Notes under the pieces: model-generated | The model's input: the letters and a program-made list of their open reading frames with translations, nothing else | The model's database searches: none | What the model was told of the DNA's origin: nothing | Origin: an uncultured Lachnospiraceae bacterium | GTDB taxonomy: Bacteria; Bacillota; Clostridia; Lachnospirales; Lachnospiraceae | DNA length: 64,000 bases | Assembly: GCA_910584845.1 (NCBI GenBank) | Contig: CAJUDH010000008.1 | Span: 62,001 to 126,000 of the forward strand | Direction: 5' to 3' | In this document: in pieces, positions 1-7,933 of the stretch | Numbering within the stretch: position 1 is the first letter of the stretch | Layout of the letters: the number at the start of each line of letters is the position of its first letter | Made by a program: the position numbers and the translations under genes

Positions 1-231
1 ACGTTTGCTTCGGTAAATTCATATATGCGGGATGTCCCCTGCCTCCTTTATTCTTGCGAAAACGAAAAGAAAGATATGCTTTGAAAATGCATACCCATAA
101 TACTTTAACATAAAAACCGCAAGAATACAATTTGTTCAGCCATAAAAAAATGGTTAAGAATACAGGCAGGCTTTCCTGGTTTTGGGCCGGCTGGAGGCGG
201 AAGGCGGTTTGAAAAAGAAAGCGTAATCTGT
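1..231. other. Intergenic, no gene seen
   Basis: This AT-leaning start of the window carries only short overlapping frames without convincing ribosome binding sites. I see nothing that can be assigned here. It lies upstream of the strong promoter at 232-260. Confidence 0.5.
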
Positions 232-260
232 TTGACAAACTGGGTTGTAGAAATTATAAT
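232..260 (+). promoter_or_regulatory. Consensus sigma-A promoter upstream of corA
   Basis: TTGACA at 232-237 and TATAAT at 255-260 are separated by exactly 17 bp, a perfect match to the vegetative sigma-A consensus. It directs transcription rightward through a leader of about 360 nt, which holds a possible short reading frame and a terminator-bearing repeat element, towards corA. Confidence 0.85.
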
Positions 261-295
261 GTGATTTATGAACAGAAAGAAGGGAGGCAGCAGTG

Positions 296-430
296 ATGGA
301 CGGTGGTTCGGCGTACCACGCAGAAAGTGACGACATACGAAAACGAATGCCTGCACTGCAGCTTCCGGGAATCATGGGGGCGGCTTTCCGGCGCCTTTTT
401 CTTTGTTTCACAGGAAATTACATCCGATGA
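296..430 (+). CDS. Possible 44-aa leader ORF upstream of corA
   Basis: An ATG at 296 lies eight bases after a good ribosome binding site (AAGGGAGG, 280-287) and just downstream of a perfect promoter. The frame gives 44 residues starting MDGGSAYHAESDD and stops with TGA at 428-430, inside the first hairpin of the downstream repeat element. I recognise no family. The overlap of stop codon and hairpin would suit a leader peptide, but an overlapping frame from a GTG at 303 is also open, so the coding status is uncertain. Confidence 0.3.
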   Translation: MDGGSAYHAESDDIRKRMPALQLPGIMGAAFRRLFLCFTGNYIR

Positions 431-536
431 AACAAAACGCCCCGTTAGGACCGTACCGCGGCGGAGGGGCCATGTCGCTAATGCGGCCCGCTGCAGGCGG
501 AGAATCTTAAAGGGGCAGGATTCTTTTTTACCATAA
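402..536 (+). repeat. Structured repeat element, copy 1
   Basis: This is one of three copies of an intergenic element (others at 31733 and 31859). It opens with a hairpin whose arms TTTGTTTCA (402-410) and TGAAACAAA (428-436) are perfectly complementary, with an inner GGA/TCC pairing around the 7-nt loop AATTACA. The body shares CAAAACGC, a GC-rich block, ATGTCGCT and GCAGGCGGAGAATC with copy 2. It ends in a GGATTC arm followed by six T residues, like an intrinsic terminator. Here it sits between a perfect promoter and corA, so it could attenuate transcription. Confidence 0.75.
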
Positions 537-628
537 TGCAGGAAGGCAGTGCAGGATTTTCGTTTTGGGACGGAATGCCAAAAACGCACACGGAATGGGA
601 AACATTATGGAAAAGAAAGGAGACGGAC

Positions 629-1570
629 ATGATTCGCATTTTTAAAACAGAGGATGGCGCCATCCATCAGAAAGACGAGGCGGAGAGCGGGTGCTGGATT
701 GCCCTTACCAACCCTACAGCCACAGAGATTTTGGAGGTTTCCAAAAAATACGGCATAGACCCGGACCATTTAAAGGCCCCCCTGGACGAGGAAGAACGTT
801 CCCGTATTGAGACGGAAGACCATTACAGCCTGATCCTGGTGGACATCCCTTCCATAGAAGAGAGGAACGAGAAGGACTGGTATGTGACGATCCCCATGGG
901 CATCATTATGACGGAAGATGTGCTTGTGACGGTATGCCTGGAAGACACATCGGTGCTTTCTGTGTTTATGGACGGGCGGGTGAAAGATTTTTATACCTAT
1001 ATGAAGACCCGGTTTATCCTCCAGATTTTGTACAAAAATGCGTCTTTGTATTTGCAGTACCTGCGGATTATCGACAAAAAAAGCGAGGTGGTGGAGCGGG
1101 AACTCCACAAGTCCCAGAAAAACCGGGAGCTGATAGAACTTTTGGAGCTGGAAAAAAGCCTGGTGTATTTTACCACTTCCCTGCGTTCCAATGAGGTAGT
1201 ATTTGAAAAGCTCCTGAAGAACGAGCGGATAAAAAAGTATCCGGAGGATACGGAACTTTTGGAAGACGTCATTATTGAAAACAAACAGGCCATTGAGATG
1301 GCCAATATTTACAGCGGTATTTTAAGCGGCACCATGGATGCCTTTGCCTCGGTTATTTCCAATAACCTGAACATCGTTATGAAATTTTTGGCAACCATTA
1401 CCATAGTCATGTCCATCCCTACCATGGTAGCCAGCTTTTACGGGATGAACGTCAACCCCGCAGGCATGCCTTTTGCGCAAAGCCTGTATGGGTTCTGGGC
1501 GGTGTTGGGGTTTGCGGTGGCGCTGTCTTTGCTGGTGGCGTTGATCTTTTCCAAGAAAAATCTTTTTTAG
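629..1570 (+). CDS. corA: CorA-family divalent metal transporter
   Basis: This 313-residue protein is a CorA-type magnesium (or cobalt/nickel) channel of the cytoplasmic membrane. It has a long cytoplasmic, helix-rich N-terminal part and two C-terminal membrane segments. The family signature GMN is present at residues 272-274 (context FYGMNVNP), just after the first membrane helix, and the protein ends in a lysine-containing tail after the second. The ATG at 629 was chosen because AAAGGAG lies just upstream; the frame stays open further up without a start signal. It is the first gene of a likely run with the rhomboid-like gene and pyk. Metal specificity cannot be told from sequence alone. Confidence 0.9.
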   Translation: MIRIFKTEDGAIHQKDEAESGCWIALTNPTATEILEVSKKYGIDPDHLKAPLDEEERSRIETEDHYSLILVDIPSIEERNEKDWYVTIPMGIIMTEDVLVTVCLEDTSVLSVFMDGRVKDFYTYMKTRFILQILYKNASLYLQYLRIIDKKSEVVERELHKSQKNRELIELLELEKSLVYFTTSLRSNEVVFEKLLKNERIKKYPEDTELLEDVIIENKQAIEMANIYSGILSGTMDAFASVISNNLNIVMKFLATITIVMSIPTMVASFYGMNVNPAGMPFAQSLYGFWAVLGFAVALSLLVALIFSKKNLF

Positions 1571-1591
1571 CATTCGAAGAAAGGGTTGCAG

Positions 1592-2446
1592 ATGAAATTT
1601 TTTAGGGATTTTGAACGCAAATTTTATAAGTATGCGATTTCTAACCTGATGTATTATATCGTGGTTCTCTATGCAGTGGGGCTGATATTTTTCGTAGTGA
1701 TGCCGGAAATGTATTTCCAGGTCTATACCCAGTACTTGTGCCTGGACGCGCGGGCCATCCTGCACGGGCAGATTTGGAGGGCGGCTACGTTCCTGATTTA
1801 TCCGCCGTCTTTTGGCATGTTCCGGTTTACCAGCCTGTTTTTCGGGATTATCGCCTTGTTTATGTACCATAACCTGGGGCAGACCCTGGAGAACGTGTGG
1901 GGTTCCTTCCGGTTTAACGTATTTTTTTTCATGGGGATGCTGGCACAGGTGGCGGCGTGCCTTTTGGGGTACCTGGTATTTGGGCAAATATGGCCGCTGA
2001 CCACGGGTTTCCTCAATGCGTCTATTTTCCTGGCTTTCGCCATGTATTTTCCGGATGCCCAGTTTTTGCTGTTTTTCGTGCTTCCGGTGAAAGCGAAATG
2101 GCTGGCGGTGGCCGAGTGCGCCGTATACCTGTACAGCTTCATTTTCGGCAGCGCCGCCGACCGCTGCGAGCTTTTGGTATCCCTGGCCAATATCCTGGTG
2201 TTCTTTTTGCTCACCCGGAATTACAGCCGGTATTCCCTCAAGGAAAGGCAGCGGAAAATTAATTTTAAAAAGGAAATGAAAATACGCCCCAAGGGTGCGG
2301 CGCGCCACAAGTGCGCAGTATGCGGACGGACGGAATTGGACGGGGAAAACCTGGAATTCCGGTATTGCTCCAAATGCGAGGGGAGCTTTGAATATTGCCA
2401 GGACCATTTGTATACCCACAAGCATGTGATAAAGGAGGAGGAGTAA
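1592..2446 (+). CDS. Rhomboid-like membrane protein with C-terminal zinc ribbon
   Basis: This 284-residue protein has about six hydrophobic segments between residues 20 and 210, arranged as in rhomboid intramembrane proteases, including the characteristic stretch FFVLPVKAKWLA. The catalytic GxSG motif is missing: the matching segment reads GFLNAS, with Asn where the nucleophilic Ser should be, so it is probably not a protease. The soluble tail carries paired cysteines (CAVC and YCSKC, then C and H residues), a likely zinc ribbon. The ATG at 1592 follows AAGGG. Its stop overlaps the pyk start by one base (TAATG), which implies translational coupling. Its function is unknown. Confidence 0.75.
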   Translation: MKFFRDFERKFYKYAISNLMYYIVVLYAVGLIFFVVMPEMYFQVYTQYLCLDARAILHGQIWRAATFLIYPPSFGMFRFTSLFFGIIALFMYHNLGQTLENVWGSFRFNVFFFMGMLAQVAACLLGYLVFGQIWPLTTGFLNASIFLAFAMYFPDAQFLLFFVLPVKAKWLAVAECAVYLYSFIFGSAADRCELLVSLANILVFFLLTRNYSRYSLKERQRKINFKKEMKIRPKGAARHKCAVCGRTELDGENLEFRYCSKCEGSFEYCQDHLYTHKHVIKEEE

Positions 2447-3882
2447 TGAAAAAAACGAAAATTATCTGTACCATGGGGCCGAGCAGCGACAGCCGCGAGG
2501 TGATGAAAAGCCTGATGGAAAGCGGTATGGATATTGCCCGGTTCAATTTTTCCCATGGGACCCACGAGGAGCAGAAAAAAAGGCTGGACCAGTTAAAATC
2601 CCTCCGGGAAGAATTGGATTTGCCGGTAGCCGCTTTGCTGGATACCAAAGGCCCGGAGATCCGTACCGGGCTTTTGGAGGGCGGAAGGAAAGTTTCCCTG
2701 GCAGAGGGGCAGGAATATGTGCTGACCACCAGGGATGTGGTGGGGGACGGGCGGATCGGCCATATCAATTACGACGGCCTTAACCAGGATGTAGCCTGTG
2801 GCAACCGCATCCTCATAGACGACGGCCTGATTGAGCTTGAAGTGAAGGAAGTCAAGGGCACGGATATTGTCTGCACAGTTATTAACGGCGGCGAGCTGGG
2901 GGAACGTAAAGGGGTCAATGTGCCCAACGTAAAGATTAAACTGCCGTCGCTGACGGATAAAGACAAAGAGGATATCCAATTTGGGATCCGGGAAGGTTTT
3001 GACTTTATTGCCGCCTCTTTTGTCCGTTCCCCGGAGGCTATCCTGGAGATCAAGGGGATTTTGGAGGAGGCCGGTTCTTCCATGCAGGTTATTGCCAAAA
3101 TTGAGAATGCCGAAGGGCTGGAAAACCTGGATGAAATTATCGCGGTAAGCGACGGGATTATGGTTGCCAGGGGGGATTTGGGCGTAGAAGTCCCGGCGGA
3201 ACAGGTGCCCCATATCCAGAAAACCATGATCCGCAAATGTAATATGGCATGTAAACCGGTGATCACTGCCACCCAGATGCTGGATTCCATGATCCGCAAC
3301 CCCAGGCCTACCCGGGCGGAGGTCACGGACGTGGCCAATGCGGTATATGACGGGACGGACGTGGTGATGCTGTCCGGCGAGACCGCCGCCGGCAAATATC
3401 CGGTGGAGGCCCTGGACATGATGGTGCATATCTGCGAGGCGTCCGAGAAATATCTGGATACCGGGGCTTACCGCCAGAGGCGGGTATCTGCAGAAAACCA
3501 GACCAATATTTCCAACGCCGTGTGCTATTCTTCCGTGTCCACGGCCCACAGCCTGCATGCCAAGGTGATCATCGCCCCCAGCATCAGCGGATATACCACC
3601 CGCCTGCTGTCCAAATGGAGGCCTTGCGAGCAGATTATCGGCCTGTCCCCCAGCGCTACCGCGGTACGGCAAATGCAGATCTATTGGGGGGTGAAGCCTT
3701 ACCAGGCCAAGCGGGCGGATTCCACGGATCTGCTGATTGAGTCGTCCCTGGACTTGTTAAAGGAAAAAGGGGTAATCCAGGATGGGGATATTGTGGTGGT
3801 GACGGCAGGCCTGGTGGACCGCATCAGCCGCCATAAACCAGCCACCCATACCAATATCATGCGGATTATCCAAGTGGATTAA
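2446..3882 (+). CDS. pyk: Pyruvate kinase
   Basis: This 478-residue enzyme transfers phosphate from phosphoenolpyruvate to ADP in the last ATP-forming step of glycolysis. It starts with KTKIICTMGPSS and the substrate-binding stretch ARFNFSHGTHEE. It continues through the B domain, the active-site block IAKIENAEGLENLDEI, the Mg-binding MVARGDLGVE and the ATQMLDSM and RPTRAEVTDVANA motifs. The length fits the short form without the extra C-terminal PEP-utiliser domain found in Bacillus enzymes. The start is set by AAAGGAGGAGG just upstream and overlaps the preceding stop codon. Confidence 0.97.
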   Translation: MKKTKIICTMGPSSDSREVMKSLMESGMDIARFNFSHGTHEEQKKRLDQLKSLREELDLPVAALLDTKGPEIRTGLLEGGRKVSLAEGQEYVLTTRDVVGDGRIGHINYDGLNQDVACGNRILIDDGLIELEVKEVKGTDIVCTVINGGELGERKGVNVPNVKIKLPSLTDKDKEDIQFGIREGFDFIAASFVRSPEAILEIKGILEEAGSSMQVIAKIENAEGLENLDEIIAVSDGIMVARGDLGVEVPAEQVPHIQKTMIRKCNMACKPVITATQMLDSMIRNPRPTRAEVTDVANAVYDGTDVVMLSGETAAGKYPVEALDMMVHICEASEKYLDTGAYRQRRVSAENQTNISNAVCYSSVSTAHSLHAKVIIAPSISGYTTRLLSKWRPCEQIIGLSPSATAVRQMQIYWGVKPYQAKRADSTDLLIESSLDLLKEKGVIQDGDIVVVTAGLVDRISRHKPATHTNIMRIIQVD

Positions 3883-3936
3883 AGGCAGCAGCCGGGCCCA
3901 TACCGGTTATGCTTTGCCTGTAAAGGAGATACAGAC

Positions 3937-5205
3937 GTGGAGAAAAAACCATTTGTAACGAAGGGGCAATTGGATGAAATTGTCAAAACTTACCCCACCC
4001 CATTTTATCTGTACGATGAAAAAGGGATACGGGAAAACGCGGCCAGGCTTAGGGGGGCCTTTTCCTGGAACCAAGGTTTCCGGGAATATTTTGCCGTGAA
4101 GGCAACCCCCAACCCTTATATCCTGAAAGTATTGCGGGAATGTGGATGCGGCACGGACTGCTCCTCCGCTACGGAGCTGATGCTGTCGGATGCGGTCGGG
4201 CTTTCCGGCCATGAAATCATGTTTTCTTCCAATGACACGCCGGAAGGCGAGTTTAAACTGGCACATGATTTGGGGGCCATTATCAACCTGGACGATATTA
4301 CCCATATTCCCCAGGTAGAACGGGAAGTCGGCCATATCCCGGAGGTGATAAGCTGCCGGTTTAACCCAGGCGGCTTGTTCCAGGTGAGCAACGGCATTAT
4401 GGATAATCCCGGGGACGCAAAATACGGCATGACTACGGAACAGATTTTTGAAGCGTTCCGGATCCTGAAAAGGAAAGGGGCGAAAGAATTCGGCATCCAT
4501 GCCTTTTTGGCCAGCAACACCGTAACCAACGATTATTACCCGGTGTTGGCGAAAATCCTTTTTGAGCTGGCCGTAAAGTTAAAGGAGGAGACCGGCGCCC
4601 GGATTACGTTTATCAATTTGTCGGGGGGCATCGGCATTGCCTACCGCCCGGACCAGGCGGCAAACGATATTGATGCTATCGGCCAGGGCGTAAAGAAAGT
4701 ATATGGGGAAGTGCTGGAGCCGGCCGGTATGGGGGACGTGGCCATTTATACGGAACTGGGCCGGTTTATGCTTGCGCCATACGGATGCCTGGTGGCGAAA
4801 GCCATCCATGAGAAGCATACTTACAAGGAGTATGTGGGCTTAGACGCCTGTGCGGTGAACCTGATGCGGCCTGCCATGTACGGCGCGTACCACCACATCA
4901 CGGTCATGGGCAAGGAAGGCCGGCCCCAAGACCATAAATATGACATCGTAGGATCCCTGTGTGAGAACAACGATAAATTTGCCATAGACCGGATGTTGCC
5001 AAAGATTGAGATGGGGGATTTGCTGGTGATCCATGACACCGGCGCCCACGGGTTCTCCATGGGCTATAATTATAATGGTAAATTGCGGTCAGCGGAGCTT
5101 TTGTTAAGGGAGGACGGTTCCGTGGAGCTGATCCGGAGGGCGGAGACGCCCCAAGACTACTTTGCCACTTTGGACCTGTGCCCAATGATGGGGAAGTACC
5201 TGTAA
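3937..5205 (+). CDS. lysA: Diaminopimelate decarboxylase family PLP enzyme
   Basis: This 422-residue fold-type III PLP decarboxylase belongs to the LysA/ornithine-decarboxylase family and most likely makes lysine from meso-diaminopimelate. The cofactor lysine is in YFAVKATPNP (near residue 50). Further signatures are the glycine-rich phosphate loop NLSGGIGI, the catalytic-cysteine region SLCENNDKFA, and GAHGFSMGYNYNG. It starts with GTG, preceded by AAAGGAG at optimal distance. It lies 54 bp after pyk and ends just before a strong hairpin terminator. It is somewhat divergent from the Bacillus LysA layout, so a related substrate (for example carboxynorspermidine) cannot be excluded. Confidence 0.85.
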   Translation: MEKKPFVTKGQLDEIVKTYPTPFYLYDEKGIRENAARLRGAFSWNQGFREYFAVKATPNPYILKVLRECGCGTDCSSATELMLSDAVGLSGHEIMFSSNDTPEGEFKLAHDLGAIINLDDITHIPQVEREVGHIPEVISCRFNPGGLFQVSNGIMDNPGDAKYGMTTEQIFEAFRILKRKGAKEFGIHAFLASNTVTNDYYPVLAKILFELAVKLKEETGARITFINLSGGIGIAYRPDQAANDIDAIGQGVKKVYGEVLEPAGMGDVAIYTELGRFMLAPYGCLVAKAIHEKHTYKEYVGLDACAVNLMRPAMYGAYHHITVMGKEGRPQDHKYDIVGSLCENNDKFAIDRMLPKIEMGDLLVIHDTGAHGFSMGYNYNGKLRSAELLLREDGSVELIRRAETPQDYFATLDLCPMMGKYL

Positions 5206-5244
5206 AACCGCTTTGCGGGGCCCTGTTTGAGGAAGTAGGTATCC

Positions 5245-5305
5245 GGCCCTAACAATAAGAATGCCGCCCGGGGTATCCCCGGGCGGCATTCTTATTGTTA
5301 GGGCC
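5245..5305. terminator. Bidirectional terminator, 29-bp perfect stem
   Basis: Bases 5245-5273 and 5277-5305 are perfectly complementary, giving a 29-bp stem around a 3-nt loop. It lies between the convergent lysA-family gene and ychF, with AT-rich outer stem ends that can act as U-tracts in either direction. Confidence 0.85.
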
Positions 5306-5370
5306 AAAGGCGCGGGCCCATTGGTTTTCGCAAGGCGGCTATGCCGGGCCTTTTGGTGCCAAAAGCTATA

Positions 5371-6468
5371 TTATACATTAAACCGGAACAGGATTACATC
5401 CCCGTCCTTTACCACATAATCTTTCCCTTCCAGGCCCACCAGCCCCTTTTCTTTTGCCTTGGCATAAGTGCCGCAGTCCAGCAGGTCCTGGTAGTTGACT
5501 ACCTCCGCCCGGATAAAACCGCGCTCGAAGTCCGAGTGGATTTTGCCGGCGGCCTGGGGGGCTTTTGTGCCGATTTTAATAGTCCAGGCCCGGGTTTCGT
5601 CCTCCCCGGAAGTCAAAAAGCTGATAAGCCCAAGAAGGCGGTAGCTGGCGGCAATAAGCTTGTCCAGCCCGGATTCTGCAAGGCCCAGGGCTTCCAGGTA
5701 TTCTTGCCGTTCCCCTTCATCCAGTTCGGCAATTTCCTGTTCGATTTGGGCACTGATGACAAACACTTCGGAACCGGTTTCGCCGGCGGTTTTGCGGACG
5801 GCGGCGATGTGGGGGTTGGAGGCCCCGTCGTCAGCCAAGTCGCCTTCCCCGGAATTGGCGGCAAAGATCACCGGTTTGGCAGTCAGCAAATTCAGGGAAC
5901 GCAGGAAAGCCATCTGTTCCGGGTCGTCGCTTTGGAATGCGCCGGCCGGCCGGCCTTCTTCCAGGATGCTTTGCAGCCGGCGCATAACGGCCAGCTCTTT
6001 GGCCAGTGTTTTGTCGTTGTTGGCGGCTTTTGCCGTTTTGGCAATCCGCCGTTCCAAAATCTCCAGGTCGGAGAAGGCCAGTTCCAGGTTGATGGTTTCA
6101 ATGTCCCGGACCGGGTCCACGCCGCCGTCCACATGGATGACATTGGGGTCTTCAAAACAGCGGACCACGTGGACAATGGCATCTACTTCCCGTATGTTGG
6201 CCAAAAACTGGTTGCCCAGCCCCTCCCCTTTAGATGCACCTTTTACAAGCCCGGCAATATCCACGAATTCGATTACGGCCGGGGTCACTTTTTTGGAGTG
6301 GTAAAGGTCGCCTAAAAGTTTTAGCCGGCAGTCCGGCACGGGCACAATCCCCACATTCGGGTCAATGGTGCAGAATGGGTAATTGGCAGATTCGGCGCCG
6401 GCCTTGGTCAATGAGTTAAAAAGGGTGCTTTTGCCCACATTGGGCAGCCCCACGATCCCTAATTTCAT
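5371..6468 (-). CDS. ychF: Redox-regulated ATPase YchF
   Basis: This 365-residue protein is the universally conserved Obg-related P-loop NTPase YchF/Ola1, which binds ATP and associates with ribosomes. The P-loop GLPNVGKST is at residues 7-15, the switch region and DIAGLVKGAS follow, then a coiled-coil insertion and the C-terminal TGS domain (AWTIKIGTKAPQAAGKIHSD). Its length is normal for the family. The start was placed at the ATG giving MKLGIVGLPN, with GGAAGGGA upstream on the minus strand. It is transcribed towards the lysA-family gene and is monocistronic in this window. Confidence 0.96.
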   Translation of the reverse strand: MKLGIVGLPNVGKSTLFNSLTKAGAESANYPFCTIDPNVGIVPVPDCRLKLLGDLYHSKKVTPAVIEFVDIAGLVKGASKGEGLGNQFLANIREVDAIVHVVRCFEDPNVIHVDGGVDPVRDIETINLELAFSDLEILERRIAKTAKAANNDKTLAKELAVMRRLQSILEEGRPAGAFQSDDPEQMAFLRSLNLLTAKPVIFAANSGEGDLADDGASNPHIAAVRKTAGETGSEVFVISAQIEQEIAELDEGERQEYLEALGLAESGLDKLIAASYRLLGLISFLTSGEDETRAWTIKIGTKAPQAAGKIHSDFERGFIRAEVVNYQDLLDCGTYAKAKEKGLVGLEGKDYVVKDGDVILFRFNV

Positions 6469-6617
6469 ATCCGTTCCCTTCCTTATCACAAAAAAGTCTT
6501 GATTTTTAAACGAATTAATTGTAGCATAGAATCTGCACAATGAAAAGGGCAAATAGCCTTGCCGGGGGCGAATTCACAATATTCGCCCCGGCTGCCAAAA
6601 CCGAAGGCATTCCGTTG

Positions 6618-6624
6618 TGTCGAA
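6618..6624 (+). promoter_or_regulatory. Possible Spo0A box upstream of lgt
   Basis: TGTCGAA, an exact match to the Spo0A-binding core, occurs about 40 bp upstream of the -35 element of lgt. A single 7-base match can be chance, but the gene after lgt is a Spo0E-like regulator of this same phosphorelay. Confidence 0.3.
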
Positions 6625-6663
6625 TCCTGGCGTAAGCTGGCGAAATAAGTCGTCCGAATATGT

Positions 6664-6692
6664 TTGATTTTCGCATATTTTGGCGGTAAAAT
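6664..6692 (+). promoter_or_regulatory. Sigma-A promoter of lgt
   Basis: TTGATT (6664-6669) and TAAAAT (6687-6692) are spaced by 17 bp, 28 bp ahead of the lgt start. Confidence 0.7.
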
Positions 6693-6720
6693 AGGGATAA
6701 GATCGAAGGGAGGAATCAAG

Positions 6721-7596
6721 ATGGAAGGAGCGGATATTAGTTTTGTCCATTTGGGGATTTCCATAAACCATCTGCAAAACGGAATATCCATATTTGGGTT
6801 TCAGATTGCCTATTACGGGATAATCATTGGGCTGGGCATGCTGGCCGGTATCTGGGTGGCGCAGTCGGATGCCAAGAGAAGGGGGCAGGACCCGGATATT
6901 TATTTGGACTTTGCCTTGTATGCCATCATTTTTTCCATTATCGGGGCCAGGGTTTATTATGTGGTTTTCCAATGGGACAACTATAAAGGCGACTTGCTTC
7001 AGGTGTTTAACCTGCGCGCCGGCGGACTGGCTATCTATGGGGGAGTGATTGCAGCCATTTTGACCCTGACCATCTTTACGCGCCTTAAGAAACTATCTTT
7101 TTTTTCTATGGCGGACAGCGGGGTGTTGGGCCTGGTTACGGGCCAGATCATTGGCAGATGGGGGAATTTCTTTAATTGCGAGGCTTTTGGCAGATATACG
7201 GACAGCCTGTTGGCCATGCGGATTAAACGTTCCCTGGTAAATGACAATATGCTCAACGCCCAAGTGCTAGATCACCAGATTATAGAAAACGGAGTGGAGT
7301 ATATCCAGGTACATCCTACGTTCCTTTACGAGTCCCTTTGGAACCTGGGGCTGCTCTGCTTTTTGCTCTGGTACCGCCAAAATAAAAAGTTTGATGGGGA
7401 GGTGTGGTGGATTTATCTGTTCGGTTATGGCTTGGGCAGATTCTGGATCGAAGGGCTGCGTACGGATCAACTAATCCTTTTTGGTACCGGGATTCCGGTG
7501 TCGCAAGCGTTATCACTAATATTGCTCCTGACGGCCGGTGCGATTCTGGCTATTCAGCGTCGGCGGGCGGAACTAAAAAGCAGAGGGGAAGTATAA
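6721..7596 (+). CDS. lgt: Prolipoprotein diacylglyceryl transferase
   Basis: This 291-residue integral membrane enzyme moves diacylglycerol from phosphatidylglycerol to the lipobox cysteine of prolipoproteins, the first step of lipoprotein maturation. Recognisable signatures are IAYYGIIIGLGMLAG, the central GGLAIYGGVI, the Lgt motif GQIIGRWGNFFNCEAFG, and HPTFLYESLWNLG near the C-terminus. About seven membrane segments are visible and the length is typical. The ATG at 6721 follows AGGGAGG. Several lipoproteins elsewhere in the window (TRAP and ABC binding proteins, FMN-binding protein) would be substrates. The Spo0E-like gene begins one base after its stop codon. Confidence 0.95.
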   Translation: MEGADISFVHLGISINHLQNGISIFGFQIAYYGIIIGLGMLAGIWVAQSDAKRRGQDPDIYLDFALYAIIFSIIGARVYYVVFQWDNYKGDLLQVFNLRAGGLAIYGGVIAAILTLTIFTRLKKLSFFSMADSGVLGLVTGQIIGRWGNFFNCEAFGRYTDSLLAMRIKRSLVNDNMLNAQVLDHQIIENGVEYIQVHPTFLYESLWNLGLLCFLLWYRQNKKFDGEVWWIYLFGYGLGRFWIEGLRTDQLILFGTGIPVSQALSLILLLTAGAILAIQRRRAELKSRGEV

Positions 7597-7597
7597 C

Positions 7598-7753
7598 ATG
7601 AGAGATGCAAAGGAAGAACTGGTAAAGAACATAGAAACCGCAAGGGAGCGGTTAGACAGCAGTATAGAAAAGAAAGAGAGGTATGAAACCATATACCGCA
7701 ACAGTGTGGAATTAGACCGGCTGATAGAACTATATATCGCGTCCGGATTTTAA
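7598..7753 (+). CDS. Spo0E-like aspartyl-phosphate phosphatase (51 aa)
   Basis: This 51-residue frame starts one base after the lgt stop and is followed by a terminator. It forms two predicted helices and carries the Spo0E-family signature NSVELDRLIELYI (family pattern S-x-x-L-D-x-L-I). In Bacillus, members of this family dephosphorylate Spo0A~P and so delay sporulation; that role is inferred here. The start ATG lies within the lgt-coupled end, with GAGGGGAA upstream. The protein is small enough to be missed by automatic annotation. The length matches the family's usual 45-85 residues. Confidence 0.8.
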   Translation: MRDAKEELVKNIETARERLDSSIEKKERYETIYRNSVELDRLIELYIASGF

Positions 7754-7770
7754 AACCAGGCATATGTTGG

Positions 7771-7805
7771 GCGGCTGACGCTAGTTCAGCCGCTTTCCTT
7801 TTTAT
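7771..7805 (+). terminator. Terminator after lgt and the Spo0E-like gene
   Basis: GCGGCTGA (7771-7778) pairs with TCAGCCGC (7786-7793) over a 7-nt loop and is followed by a T-rich run. Confidence 0.85.
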
Positions 7806-7841
7806 AAAAATCGAAATTATATCTTGCTATTTTTCTGCTTT

Positions 7842-7910
7842 TATAATAGAATAAATTTATCGAGTGGTGGAAAGTGGTTAAAAGTGGTAGGGAATGGTGA
7901 CAATGTGGTT
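7842..7910 (+). promoter_or_regulatory. mraZ promoter -10 and MraZ operator boxes
   Basis: A TATAAT at 7842-7847 (with a poor -35) is followed by five GTGGT-type boxes starting at 7864, 7874, 7884, 7894 (ATGGTG) and 7905. The steps are 10, 10, 10 and 11 bp, so the boxes lie on one face of the helix. MraZ is known to bind such short direct repeats downstream of its own promoter in other bacteria, so this is the likely autoregulatory operator of the dcw cluster. Confidence 0.8.
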
Positions 7911-7933
7911 TAACGGGGCGACGGGTGGCAAAT

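Noticed and set aside
1322..3672. Long open frames on the minus strand opposite the rhomboid-like and pyk genes (367 and 359 codons)
   Set aside because: They mirror GC-biased codon use of the real genes, have no ribosome sites and show no protein motifs.
5341..6315. 324-codon plus-strand frame opposite ychF
   Set aside because: It is the antisense shadow of ychF, whose P-loop and TGS domain are unmistakable.
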